Source of the DNA: Casuarina equisetifolia
Lineage: Eukaryota > Streptophyta > Magnoliopsida > Fagales > Casuarinaceae
Length of the DNA stretch: 64,000 nt
Assembly (NCBI GenBank): GCA_028551475.1
Contig: CM052358.1
Span: 436,501-500,500, forward strand
Direction: 5' to 3'
In this document: positions 45,713 to 57,473 of the stretch, in pieces
Numbering within the stretch: the first letter of the stretch is position 1
Layout: every line of letters starts with the position of its first letter
Notes under the pieces: generated by a model
Told to the model about the DNA's origin: nothing
Seen by the model: only the letters and a program-made list of their open reading frames with translations
Databases searched by the model: none
Program-made: the position numbers and the translations under genes

Positions 45713-46450
45713 ATGGACTTCGAGGATCAAGAGGAGCACGAGGAAGAGATGGAGCTGGGGGCAGCCAGCTACAACTCCATGGGGAACTCTGATCGGGTCA
45801 AAATGCAAACCACTGGCGGAAGCGGGGGAGGAGGATCCGAGCTGGCAGTAGCTCCTCAGCAGCCCAGGAGGCCGAGGTACCGGGAGTGCCTGAAGAACCA
45901 CGCGGTGAGCCTCGGCGGGCACGCGCTCGATGGCTGCTGCGAGTTCATGCCAGCCGGAGAGGAGGGCACTCTCGACGCGCTCAAATGCGCGGCCTGTAAC
46001 TGCCACCGTAACTTTCACCGTAAGGAGACTGACAACTACGCAGCTGGAGCCGGGGTCGCCGACCCGTACCTGCAGGTGGCACATCATCCGCAATTCTCGG
46101 CATACTATCGGACGCCGGCTGGGTACCTGCACGTGGCGCCACAACAGCATAGGCCGCTGGCGTTGCCGTCGACCTCGGGTGGGCACAGCCGGGATGAGCA
46201 GGAAGAGGACGTTTCGAACCCAAGCGGCGGCGGCGGCGGCGGGGGGTCGGCGTCCAAGAAGAGGTTTAGAACGAAGTTCACACAAGAGCAAAAGGACAGG
46301 ATGCTGGGGCTGGCGGAAAGACTGGGCTGGAGGATTCAGAAACACGACGAGGCCGTGGTACAGCAGTTCTGCAACGAAACAGGCGTCAAGCGTCACGTCC
46401 TCAAGGTCTGGATGCACAACAACAAGCACACCCTAGGTAAAAAGCCCTAA
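45713..46450 (+). CDS. Zinc finger-homeodomain (ZF-HD/ZHD) transcription factor
   Basis: Plant-specific DNA-binding protein that dimerises through its zinc finger and binds AT-rich homeodomain sites. Members regulate development and stress genes. The CDS is intronless, as usual for the family, and encodes 245 aa. The acidic N-terminus is [15 protein letters not shown]. The ZF-HD dimerisation domain covers about 56-104: [20 protein letters not shown], then [20 protein letters not shown] and CHRNFHRKE. The homeodomain covers about 182-242: [20 protein letters not shown], then GWRIQKHDE and [17 protein letters not shown] at the C-terminus. A Gly-rich hinge precedes it. In the common DGCGEFMP motif the Gly is Cys here (DGCCEFMP), adding an extra cysteine beside a zinc ligand. 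The ATG at 45713 is the first in frame. Which ZHD subgroup it belongs to is not decided. Confidence 0.96.
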   Translation: MDFEDQEEHEEEMELGAASYNSMGNSDRVKMQTTGGSGGGGSELAVAPQQPRRPRYRECLKNHAVSLGGHALDGCCEFMPAGEEGTLDALKCAACNCHRNFHRKETDNYAAGAGVADPYLQVAHHPQFSAYYRTPAGYLHVAPQQHRPLALPSTSGGHSRDEQEEDVSNPSGGGGGGGSASKKRFRTKFTQEQKDRMLGLAERLGWRIQKHDEAVVQQFCNETGVKRHVLKVWMHNNKHTLGKKP

Positions 46451-47243
46451 GCGAGCAAAAACCAAAACCTCCGAAAGTTTGAAGGATTTCCGGAAAACAA
46501 AGACCACCTCCATTTCTGTCTGTTATTCAACTCTCTGCACTTTAAGAAAGACCGTACGGTTTATTGAATGAAGGGAGGGGGGAAAGGTGTCTCGCTGACT
46601 GTCTCCTGATTTTGGTTGGGTTTTAGGGTTTCCTTTCTCTTTTCTCTTGGTTTTTTTCTTTCCATAAATCTTTCTCGGAGGGTTTTTCTTTTAGATAGAG
46701 GTGGTGTCTGAATGGAGATTGTCAACTTGGATTAGAGTAGACTATTATTGTTGATGGGTTAGTTTATGTCTTTCTCGTTTCAATGCATGCAAAGTATTTG
46801 CTCTATTACATCTGCTGCATGCTATTATACCTGCAGTTTGAGCAATGGTGCTACTCTGGATTCTCACGGGGTTGTCTCTAATAGTTATTACCTTTCCTAA
46901 ATATTAGTAAGTTTTTGTTGCAGCTAGAGGAATGAGGACATGCATTGGAGCTGATGGTCTTGTTCGATTATCTTTAGAAATTCATCTTTCGTTTGTGAGT
47001 TTGAGTGATCTCAGACAGTTGGAAGGAGCTCCTTCGGTGCCACAAACGTGTGCCAACCTGCATTTTCCGTCTCCATATCTCTCTTTCTACGTGTACGCGA
47101 GTCTGTGTTGTTCTTACAAACTCAACTTTTCTTTCAGAGTCCTGGAAGAGAAAGAGAGTGAAAGATAAAGGGTTTGGGAATTTCTGTTACAAGCATTTTG
47201 GATGGTATTCAATGGGTGCACTTTTCCTTTTCCTTCTGCTTTT

Positions 47244-47343
47244 GCAACACAGATCCCGCGTCCTCCATTCAATGTGGATGCATATGCTTTGGGCTTTTAC
47301 TCGATGCATTTTCAGAACCTTTGTTTGCCTTCGTCTCGTCTCC
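47244..47343. repeat. 100-bp segment shared with 52980-53078
   Basis: Both copies share AATGCATATGCTTTGG-like sequence, TTTACTCGA(T/C)GCATTTTCAG and AACCTTTG(T/C)TTGCCTT, in the same orientation, with roughly one difference in ten bases. This copy lies about 0.8 kb downstream of the ZF-HD gene. Confidence 0.85.
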
Positions 47344-49920
47344 TTCCATTCACTTTTGTTCTGAAGATACTTTAGCCCACTTTAATGATCATGGAAGAAC
47401 AAAAGGATGATCACTGTCACTGCAGATGTCTCCTTCTCTGGTTTGCTTGTGTTGCCAAATCTCTCTTTTTTGCAGATATTGCGTCTACTTTCGCAGTCAT
47501 CACTGCACACACTGATGTGAAATTTACAGTTTTTTGTCTTCAATTTATGACTCCTGTATATGATGGACATCCTGTGGGGAGGCTAGAACAAATGATCATT
47601 GATGGGGTAGCCTTGTGTGGGAAAGGGCGGAACCAGATGGGTTCTTTTTATTTCCTGGCAATTTCTCTTCATTTTTAGTTCCAATATTACATCTTTTTTG
47701 GGTTTTGGTAAGGAAAATTCCCCCAGCACAATAGTACTCCTCATTTCTCGCAAAGACAAGTTCATGCTCAAGAAATTTGTGGATTCAAAGCTTGGTCTGA
47801 GTTTTCTTTCTCTTCTTTTTCTGTTTCAATATGCCATCGACCTGTAGGCACTTCGGCAGTAAGATAAAATTCTTATAGAACTTACTAGAGGGGAAACAGC
47901 TTTTGTCTTCAACTCCTCAGCCAGTAACAAGCTTTTGGGTTCCGATTTTGGCCATAAAGACCCCAAGAATCTCTTTTAATCTTGTTCATCTTCTTCGATA
48001 ACACATGGGTTTATATCAAACTCATCAAGGGCCGTTTTGATTTTGGTTCAATTTCTTATATTCCCTGACTTTTCCTTTATTGAGTAGGAGAACTGTTCTA
48101 ATAATACCAGTCCTTTCTTGTCTTTTTTTATCTGTCTTTTTTTTTCCCCCCGCTTCCGACCAATAAGATTCAGCTCAAGTCACGATTCAGCTCGACATTG
48201 CAGTAGGCAGGACCTGCTTCCTGATCTGGGGGCATGTAGAGAGAGAAGTGCTCCTTTAACTAGTTCTGTGTATGGAGTCTGATGTTTCAATGTCACTGGC
48301 AAAGATACACTTTAATGCTTGTTTTGCCTATTCAAGAGTCCAAGCTTACCTACAGCAACTGCTATTCAAGATGCTTTTTTGCTTGTTTGGGGGTCAGGTA
48401 TCCCGGTATCTGTTAAAGCTGCAAATGATAGGGGTGGTCCACATTTAGTAATCTTGGTCAAAGTTTAGCTGGATCGGACAATCTGTACAAACAGCCTGTT
48501 TCTATCAATATTCTTAACCCGTTGAGCTATCTTTCTACTTTGGCCATCTGAAAAGAGTTTAAAGTAGAGATTTATTGTTCAGAAATTACTGCAAAATGGG
48601 TGATCGGGGAAATAATGGGGGTTATAGACCAGGAGAGAAGAGAAAAACCGAGGGTTGAGATTGCTTATTGCCCTACTACTAGGGTTCGGGATTGCAGACA
48701 TAATCTGCTTATGCCCCTACGTCCGGGCTGTACTCCAGTGCAGTCTGTGGATTGGAAAAGGATACCTTTCAATGGATGAAAAACGGTGAGTGGTTATGTT
48801 ACACGATGTTAATATCTTGATTTGGTATTTTTTGTCTTTCAATAATATAAGGAAGATGGCAAACTTTTCCAACTTGATATCAACGTGATAATAAATACTC
48901 TATTTGGTTGCTTTTTGATTGAATCCATGTGGTTTAATAACACTCAAAGAAAAAAATAATGTTGAAAATAGTATGAAAGTGTCTCATATACTAACAATAC
49001 TAACACTAGTGTGAGGGTAAAATCATTATTTTCATCTACTTGGGTATAATTTCCACTCAAGCAGTTACGGGTTTTGATAGCTTATAAATATGAAACTTAG
49101 AACACTTTGGTTTTGAGTGGCTTGAGGGAGCATGAAATTGCGAGATTAGGCTGTCAAAGTAGTTAATTCTAAACTTGCAATTTGCGTAAATTGCTGTTCT
49201 ATGAATGTAAAGAGATTATCCCGAATCATATATATCCGTGTGTTTTCTTTGTTGCCGGTCATCGTCTCCCCATATTTTCCTCTCTTAATAATTTGTTTTT
49301 TAAGTAAAGTCAGTATCACTTACGATTGCCAAATCTTCAAATGCCATTGTTACTTCCTTTATCCTTCTCTTTAATACTTGAGGCGAGATTGCTTGGTGAC
49401 GGCGTGCTTTGAAATTTTGACAGGATAAAGATAAAGGTATGGAAGTTCAACTTGCAGCAAGCCTTGCGATAATATTAATCATTGCCCCTTGTCATTATCG
49501 CTACTAACAAGATCAGATGGTTTAACGCTGCGTCATTTAGTTGCTTGTTTGCGCATGAGCATCGCACTTTCGGTCCACTAATGGATTCCTGATTTGGACA
49601 CTGAAAGCTGTAACCCAAATCCCAGACACTTGGAGCCCTGTTACAACTAAAAACGTATTCTGAATGCTTAATCAGAGATTGAAGGTTTAGCTGGTCATGA
49701 TGTTTCTCGCTGATAGTCTCTTGCTTTACTTCTCCGGGTTGCATTTGTATTTTCAATTGCTCCTACATGTATGGTTCTTCAACTTTAAGAGGAACAAAAT
49801 GTGGAAGCAAAGGAATACGAATTTCTATTTGTAGAAGATTAAAATTCATCATAATCCTACGGGCGTTACTGATTTAGAGTATAGGGGAATACAGTATGTG
49901 TCTTTGTCAACAGTAACTGT

Positions 49921-50240
49921 TTTTTGTGTAGTGATAGTGTTTGAAGATCTTGAAACTTGATATTAGAGTAGATCAAAAAGTGACTCCTGCTATAAGCTAG
50001 TTGCTAGAGGGATTGTGTAATTGTTTTTTGTTTTTTGTTTTTTGTGTAGTGATAGTGTTTGAAGATCTTGAAACTTGATATTAGAGTAGATCATAAGTCA
50101 ACACATGTTATAAGCAAGTTGCTAGAGGGATTGTGTAATTGCTTTTATTTTTTGTGTAGTGATAGTGTTTGAAGATCTTGAAACTTGATATTAGAGTAGA
50201 TCATAAGTCAACACATGTTATAAACAAGTTGCTAGAGGAT
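49921..50240. repeat. Triple tandem repeat, units of about 110-118 bp
   Basis: Three copies begin at GTGTAGTGATAGTGTTTGAA (49926, 50044, 50154) and end near GTTGCTAGAGG. Copies two and three are closest to each other (both CATAAGTCAACACATGTTATAA), so the third copy arose after the first duplication. Confidence 0.95.
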
Positions 50241-50263
50241 TGGTAGGATATAAAAATTATTAG

Positions 50264-50345
50264 AATACCATGTATTAGAGTGTGATAGTACATCTCAAAC
50301 TTTAATATATTAGGTAAGAAAATTTTATTATTTATAAGCTTAATA
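50264..50345. repeat. Inverted copy of the 17.3-kb AT-rich repeat
   Basis: The reverse complement reads TTATAAATAATAAAATTTT, then CACACTCTAATAC, in the same order and spacing as 17494-17568. A dispersed element is likely. Confidence 0.6.
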
Positions 50346-51424
50346 GCTCATTTTCACACTTTTAATGTGGGACAACATCCACTTTTAACACTCTATTTTA
50401 CTTGCAAATGAATTGAAGTCTAACTTCAAGATATAGGATATTACAAAGTAGAGGCCCAAACTTGACTTTGATACCATATTAAATTTGGGAGCCCATGGAC
50501 AATACCTACCTTTAACACTATGAAGTATGAATGTGGTATGTTGTAATGTGAATCCTAGCAAAGATGCTAAGGATTTAAGATGAGAAACATTATGACACCA
50601 TAAAAATCAAGTCTCATTCTAAAAGGATTAAAGTGAGAAATAGAAGAATAAGCACTAACGCTCATACTAGTTCCTTAGAATATGAAATTGATTTGTTAAG
50701 GACTAATATCGTTTATGAGTTATCAACAGGTTTAATAACCTAATGGTTAATTACTCAAATGGAAGAATAAAGCCGAAAGAGGGGGCCTGATGAGATTCCT
50801 CGAGTATCCACTTTTTGCTTTGGCACCTTAGATACCCTTATTGACAGTTGAAAGAATAAGACTATTCAGTGGCATACCGATTGTGATTCTGGAGCTGACC
50901 ACAATATTGTTGTCCCTTCTCGAAGTAAGGTCCAAAAGGGGTGCAAGTGCTTTTCATGTGATTCCAATTATAATGCTGTATGACGCCGCAGCCCCACAGC
51001 TTCATGGTGCTTTACCACAAAGCTTCTTATAACAAATGTTCCATGGTGGTTCTAATTTCAGCACAGCAAATAATCTTAACATAGAAACCGAAAGGATTTT
51101 GGTGGGATTTGTGGTCGGGGGGGAAGTTTATCCACAAAACATAGGCCGCGTTACGTTGTTAGAAAGTCTGTTTCTATCTTCAAACTGGCTTGTTAGAAAT
51201 GAGACAATCTTAGGTACGGGGTGTCAACAGGAACATTATTTTTAGACTAATGAGTAAGTAATAACTTCTTGTATTGACAAGGTAAGTGATCCTAAAGTTG
51301 AGTTTATCATGATATCTGTTGTGTTGCCTTTGAAACTAAATAGTTCAGGTTTTGAGACGACATGCTTTAAGCTTTGCGCCCATGGTTCCAGAATCGAAAA
51401 CTTGGGCCCCTGAAAGCCGTCGTC

Positions 51425-51997
51425 AACCTCGGCCTTGAAAGTAACTTTAAGACAAAGAAAGTTGGTTCTGTTCTAAACTCGGGCTTCCGACATAATCATG
51501 GTCCAAGAGCTAAGGCAAGAGGCTTGGGCTCTTCGGCAGACCAGAGGTCCAAAGAAACGCTCACATGTTGGTTCCCACTCTCATTTGTTTTCCGAGTCCA
51601 TGTTTAACCAGTAACTGCTAATAATGAGGCCAGATGAACAGCAATCCTGTCGGACTCCATCCGACATTCTTGTCACCATTTTGTTTTCCCTGCCTTTTCT
51701 TTTCACAAGAGCTTGATGCAACAATTTGAGACCCATTTTGTGTTCTTGACCAGGGATTGCTTGTTCAGGGCATTAATCCTGACCCTTGGGATTGGTTTCC
51801 TTGAGACCAATATGTACCTTGGCCTTGATATCAACTTTAAGTTAAGAAAAGTTGCATGAGGTTAATCTCGGGCTTCCAAAGGCTAAGGCGAGAGGCTCGG
51901 GCTTTTCGGCACACAGGTCGAAAGCAATGCTCAGACATAGGTCCCCACTATCAGATGTTTTCCGAACCCGTGCTCAACCAGTAATGGGCAATAATAG
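51425..51997. repeat. Direct repeat pair of about 200 bp
   Basis: 51425-51627 and 51815-51997 share CTTGGCCTTGA-like starts, CTCGGGCTTCC, GCTAAGGC(A/G)AGAGGCT and TGTTTTCCGA, and end with AACCAGTAA. The second copy has lost about 25 bp. Confidence 0.85.
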
Positions 51998-52420
51998 CTG
52001 AATTTATGTTCATTGGTCACACTATTATTCACCGGTCTGCCTCCAACTACTATCTTACACTCTTGAAAAGAGGTTAAAAAATTGTAAATCACAGGCTAAC
52101 TTCTTTACCCCTAATTGGTACTTTATTATTGTTTCCTCGGTAAATATATTAATTAAAAAATTTAGCACGTATTAGTTAGAATACTTAGCAGTTGGTATCA
52201 AATATCACCCGCCAAGGATTCCAACATAGTAATACAACGCCGTTTGCTTCATAGAGATACGTGAAAGAGGACTTCGGAGCCTTGCGGGAACCCTAGTTTG
52301 TAAACATCAGCTCTTTTAACATCGTTAATAATAATACAGCTATTCTACATACTTTTTTTGTTAAATTTATTAGTCGTCCAATCCCCGTATTAACATATTC
52401 GATTATAATTTCTTAGCACA

Positions 52421-52432
52421 TGGTATCAGAGC
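52421..52432 (+). other. Retrotransposon primer-binding-site-like motif
   Basis: TGGTATCAGAGC follows directly after CACA, exactly as at the LTR/internal junction of plant copia and gypsy elements primed by initiator Met-tRNA. No clear LTR or pol sequence surrounds it. A diverged partner, TGGTATCACGAGC, lies at 53519. Confidence 0.5.
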
Positions 52433-52710
52433 TAGGTTAACCTCAAGATTTGCAGGTTACACCAGGCCTGCTTCCATCAGACCAATGGATAACATAGCCG
52501 AGATACCACGCGCGAAGAGATTAATCGGTTACTATACAGAGGTCAAACAACCAATATAGCAAAAGCTAAAGGCGGTGATCCTTTGCATAACCAGTTTATA
52601 GTCCTTCTCACATCAGCGGCTTTTCTTCTTAACCGGTGTGGGAGTCCGTGTTTACGAGCTGTATTTAAAGGTCTACCAATGTAACGGGTTATGTTCTCGA
52701 GCCATGTGGG

Positions 52711-53090
52711 ACTCGTTTAACGTAATATCACCGTCATTTTCTCCGTCAGTGTGGGTCGAACTTCTTGCAAGGTAGAATTAGCGGTGCTTGCATGTTTTCT
52801 GATCTAAAAGTCAGAGGCCGGCTTCTTTCTTGGTCTCTTTTATCCCGATTTTGGATCCTCCCTCCATCCTTATGCTTCTGTTCACTTCAAAAAGTGTTTT
52901 GCGGTTCTTTAGTTGCTGACGCTGTCTCACCCTGAACCTTTTTTGCATTCCTTTCCTTCAGGCTTCGATTAAGTCAGTGCAACATAGATCCCTTGTCCTC
53001 CAATCAATGTAAATGCATATGCTTTGGACTTTACTCGACGCATTTTCAGAACCTTTGCTTGCCTTTATTTGGTCTCCTTAAATTCGTAAC
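52711..53090 (-). pseudogene. Chimeric, truncated copy of the 53.7-kb gene
   Basis: 52711 to about 52979 matches the 3' part of exon 2 of the neighbouring gene (53666 to about 54007). Shared stretches include CCTCCATCCTTATG, AAAGTGTTTTGCGGTTCTTT and GCATTCCTTTCCTT, with internal deletions and frame breaks. At 52980-53078 the match is replaced by the 100-bp segment also found at 47244-47343. At about 53068-53080 a short match to the parent (TTGGTCTCCTTAA, parent near 54155) resumes. The downstream flank (from 52421) also resembles the parent's (from 53519). It is a partial duplication with an insertion or conversion, and is not functional. Confidence 0.8.
52980..53078. repeat. 100-bp segment shared with 47244-47343, inside the pseudogene
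   Basis: Same orientation as the distant copy. It sits in place of about 140 bp of the parent gene, so the junctions with gene-derived sequence can be seen on both sides. Confidence 0.85.
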
Positions 53091-53665
53091 AACTTGACTA
53101 AAATACCAAGCGTTAATAATTCACGATGCTTTTTATAACAAACTTTGATTTTACACCTCACAAAAGGATAACTTTATAGACCTTTTAACTTCAACAACTT
53201 AATTTAGAGCTATTTGAGTCCCAATTAATGGACTGGTACCACCACTAACGGCTTTATTTCCTCTTTTAAGCTATATGGGACTGAAATTTTGAAGAATTCC
53301 CAACAATTTAAAATTCACACCATTCAAGGGGTTCACAGGTTTCACAAAAATCTGCTTGAAGCAAGAAAATACATGTAGATTTGGAGAAGACATTATACTT
53401 CATATGATTTATTACATTATTAAAACATTCTGCCCGAAATGACACCTGTGTTTTTTTTTTTTTTTCGGTACTTAAAAAATATTATGTTGAATTTGGCGTT
53501 CTTTAATATCTTGACACATGGTATCACGAGCTGGTTCCATTATAGGATTTGTGAGTTATAATCCCACCATAATCCTGTTACTCCAAACCAGCCTAGATAC
53601 CACGTGCAAAGAAATTAAAAAATTTATTTCCATAGTGAGATCGAACAGACATACAATAATTTAAA

Positions 53666-54289
53666 TTAAGCAGAAGCGGCACTTTTACGAGCGTAATATG
53701 AGCTGCCATTTTTTCCATCAGTGACGACGGGACCAGCATTGGATCGGAGTGTCTTTGCCCAGTCGAGCTTCTTGGTAGGCAGAACTACCGGTGCTTGCAT
53801 CGTTTCTGATCTAATAGTCCGAGGTCGGCCCTTCTCTTGAGCTTCTTTCCTGGTCTCTTTCATCTCGATTTTGGTTGCTCCCTCCATCCTTATGGTTATG
53901 TTCACTTCTAAAAGTGTTTTGCGGTTCTTTAGTTGCTGACCGTGTGTCTCAAATCCAGAAACTTCCTTTGCATTCCTTTCCTTTTGGCTCTGATAAAGTC
54001 GGTACAACCTGAGAGCATGATGGAAGATTCCATCTTTAATCTCTTCTTCCAAATCCTTCTCTATATCCATCTCCAGCTCATTGCGGATCTTCAGCTCCCT
54101 TGCCGACATGCCGGCCCCCACAGACTGCTTCTTCAAGGTATCAACACTTGGATTGGTCTCCTTAAGATCAATCTTCACCACATATCAGTAATTGAAGAAG
54201 TAATTCAAATAAGAGAGAAAAGAAGGTGAGGATTTCTGTGTGTTTACCAACGAGCCATGCCATGCAGAACCATGAGAACCCTCATCCAT
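53666..54289 (-). CDS. Uncharacterised conserved plant protein, 182 aa
   Basis: Function unknown. I recognise the type only as a small hydrophilic protein seen in plants. Two exons, GT-AG: 54289-54248 (MDEGSHGSAWHGSL) and 54172-53666. The intron acceptor is the AAG before IDLKETNPSVD. Residues about 35-85 are charged and helical in appearance (SARELKIRNELEMDIEKDLE, then HHALRLYRLYQSQKERNAKE). They are followed by TLLEVNITIRMEGATKIEMK and a basic tail (GRPRTIRSE, LDWAKTLRSNAGP). There is no signal peptide or membrane segment. An upstream ATG at about 54445 opens a different frame that overlaps the start, so it could be a short upstream ORF in the leader. A broken chimeric copy of this gene's 3' half lies 0.6 kb downstream. 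Expression and function are unknown. Confidence 0.75.
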
Positions 54290-56401
54290 CTTCCCATATG
54301 GCAGAATTGACAAATCTGCAAAACGCACAGAGGATATTGCCAGTAAGCTTCCTGCAAAATGCTGAATGAAGAAGATAATAATAATAAACACTGAGTACTA
54401 GGAAGAGAAACTAATAAAACCAAGTGTGTCTGTTCTGCTGTATCCATGCTGATCCATCTTCCACCGTATGCTTATCCGCGTGGTGCAAATTCAAACTCCT
54501 TTATATCATGCTAGAATGATTTGGACTGCTGAGGATGTGACCTGAGGTATAGTTGGAACGAAGAGGACATGAGAGAGGTGTTTAGAGAAAGAAATAAACG
54601 TTAGAGACGTTATTTTAGTTGGCTTATTTGAATTCAGGCGCCAAATGTCTCTAGCCTGATATGGGAAGTAAGTTGTCAATTTTTGGATATAAGAGGGGAG
54701 ATGTTTCCCTCATCCGAGCAGTGCTTTACGTGGAAGGAATCATGGTTTGGGTTGGCCTTAAAGCACAATCAATACAGTACGACATCCACATGTTTGATGT
54801 GTGCACCTGTGGATAGCTACCCTTCTACTGGGCTGACAAAATGTGTTCTTGGGTCTCTGGACACTCCTCTGCGAAATTGCTCCCTCCAAAAGCTAGAAAC
54901 TCTAGCAAGAAACCTACTCAAATCCGTCCTTTTAGCCATCGTCGATGTTACAATGCCAGATTCATTCATAAAAATTAGTTTAAGAGAAGGGGACATTTGA
55001 TATATATAAACTTCATCACAAAATTATTTTTTAGTAATCTAAAACTAGACATCCATACTATGAATGTACCCTCACCATAATGATTTGATTTAAACCATTT
55101 TGCAGTACCACTTTTGTTGTAAATTATAGACTTACCCATATTCATAGACTACTAAAAAAAATTTGATGTTGTCAAAAGTGTTCTGTCCCACATTGACAGG
55201 GGTTGAAAAAGTTCATGATCATGTAAAGAGATCTTGTCACTCCTCCACTTGACTAGTTTCTTTAGTTATAAATCCAAACCCCTGACACAAAGTCCTAAAA
55301 CTAAATTATTAAATCAAATTATTTTACAAAAGTTAACTTAAGTAAAAGAAAACATTAATAACATGTAAGTTTCACTATAAAATTCTATTTCAATGATATG
55401 ATATGGAACATCCACATTGTCAACCGTCCTCTAGCACCAAAAGTGGGTTGGCCATAAAACAAGTCTCGTGGCTAGAATGATGAACAAGCATGGAAATGTT
55501 ATAAAGAACAGTGCAGAAAAGGGAGCTCTGTAATCAGTCTATCTAATACAAGCAACCAGGTCAATTGAAATCGGAGTTCTCAAGGAGGGGGGGTTGTTGG
55601 AATACGTTGGCTGGTCTGTTATTCAAGACATCAGTTTGACTTACACATCCTTCCACTTGTTACCGGCCAAAGCCAGAGTCTTTAGAACGAGGCTCTTTTA
55701 TGGTTCGGAAACACAGCATATTTTTTTGTCTTTTGGTCTCCATCATCGAAATCTGTCAAACCTTCAACTATCTGGGTTAGGTTTATAAAGTTAGGTCGTG
55801 GGTTAGGTTCGTAGCGTTGCATTACATATCTACCACACGTTTACTCTGTCCCACGGGAGTCCTTTGCTTTTAGGAACATACACCATCTGCCGGCTCCTTA
55901 AAACACACGGCAAATCTTTCGCCTGGATTGAAGCAGACAATTACAGAACTTCCCTTTCCTGCTCTGCTCTTTACCGTGTAAGCTGTCTGGAAGAACAGTG
56001 AGCGGGTGAAGATTTCAATCATTGTGATTGGAGATTATAAAGCGCCAGAGCTTATAATAATTCACTTGCTGACTTAACCATGCACTGGCATGGCATTTCG
56101 TCGACTCCACCAATGCTCCTGTCTCTTCGTCAACTCTAGAGTGCACTAAGAGCTGGCCTTGATGCATGTTACCGACCATGCCACCCAAGAAGGAATAAAC
56201 AAATAAAACTTTTATCGGTGATTTGTCTTAGTTATTGTACCTGCTCATGTCACATTATGCTCGGTTTCAATTCCCACCTCATTTATAAACAAAGCCTAAA
56301 GAAAACTACTCTTATTATTATTTGTTAAATGGTTGTATTATTTCAGACTGTATAAAATTGTGGTTCGTGGATGTCTTAGAATGAAATCGAATATTTTAAG
56401 T

Positions 56402-56440
<39 letters not shown>

Positions 56441-57473
56441 TTTATTTTTGGTAATAATTTACGATGTTGCAAGTAAATGACAGGAAGTGAAATTGAATGG
56501 CAAAAAGCCAAAGCCGCCGGTGGTAGAGCATTATAGTGGGCGGTCAACACAACGTGGGATCCGCGTGTGCATCGTGGACCACAAAATAAAGTCCGGGGAG
56601 GTACGGGAAAGGGAAGCCAATTCGGAGTCTCCGATTATTCCAAGGAGGCTGCAGGTGGGTGTAATTGTTGTGTGCGTCGACGCGCGCTTGCGTGCGTGGT
56701 TGAAGAGGAAACGCGAATCGGTTGCCTTGGGATTCCGTAGTAGGTGAAGCTTTTCCTTCCAACCAACGAACCAAACCAGTCAGCGCCTGTCGCTGTTCAT
56801 CTCTTCTGTAAAAAGAAAGCCCACGCAATCTTAATTGAAAACAACTTTAAATTTAAAAAGAATGCGGAATCTTTCTTAACATCTTTAAAGATATAAATAT
56901 GTTTAAAATCTAATAATAACTTTAATGAAAATCTAAGTCTAATTTTATTTCATTAACAAAAATTACTGTTGAAAGTATTGTCTCATACTTCATTTAATAC
57001 TGGTTTTAAATTAGATAAAAGTAACATAATACTTACAAAAATATCTAAATACAAACACTTTCTTATTCTAAATACAAAAATATACTTATTATGATTTTAA
57101 TACCCTATTAACAGATTTATATTAATATCTTAATATCAAAGGTATTTGTTTAGTTTGGAGGAATAAAAATATATCTTTTCAATATATTAATAATAAAGGA
57201 CATCGACAGATTTCGATTTCGGAGAGGTAATTTGGGGTGCACAGCGAGGTTATGATCGTCGCAGACTGAGTTCGCCGTTGAACTTTGAAAAGCTTTTCGT
57301 GAAAGTCGGCACTTCCCGTGTCTGTTTACTCCTGTCCCTTACTCTGTCGCTCTCTTTCCGTCACTTTTAGTTTCTCCTCGCTTCGGCAAATTCGTTCGTT
57401 TTTCATACGATCCAGAGATCCACATTGGGGGAGACTGATCGCTTGGCTGCCTGGTTATCTCCGTTCTGTTTCT
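54290..57473. promoter_or_regulatory. Divergent intergenic region upstream of the unknown gene and PFK5
   Basis: These 3.2 kb separate two genes transcribed away from each other. There is no gene inside. Plus-strand frames at 54683-55000 and 56487-56747 lack motifs. The stretch includes an (AT)n run at 56405-56435 and AT-rich sequence at 56830-57200. The 300 bp before 57474 are less AT-rich, with CTCTGTCGCTCTC-type leader sequence, and an in-frame open stretch reaches back to 57318. Confidence 0.45.
56405..56435. repeat. (AT)n microsatellite
   Basis: About 15 uninterrupted AT units lie 1.0 kb upstream of the phosphofructokinase start. Confidence 0.95.

Larger units (their letters stand above)
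46451..52710. other. 6.3-kb gene-poor region made partly of local duplications
   Basis: It begins with the 3' UTR of the ZF-HD gene. No other gene is supported. Frames at 47005-47364, 49475-49756 and 50841-51245 lack family motifs. It contains a 100-bp segment repeated at 52980 (47244-47343), a triple tandem repeat (49921-50240), an inverted copy of the 17.3-kb AT repeat (50264-50345), a 200-bp duplicated pair (51425-51997) and a retrotransposon-like TGGTATCAGAGC site (52421). Near 50360-50400 the phrase AATGTGGGACAACATCC resembles ends of plant non-autonomous LTR elements. Confidence 0.45.

Noticed and set aside
45551-46429. 292-codon open frame on the minus strand
   Set aside because: Antisense shadow of the GC-rich ZF-HD gene. 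No family motif, and it covers the opposite strand of a well supported CDS.
51036-51245. Peptide MFHGGSNF resembling the HGGTNF motif of plant beta-galactosidases
   Set aside because: The similarity stops after eight residues and the flanks do not match that family. Coincidence is more likely.
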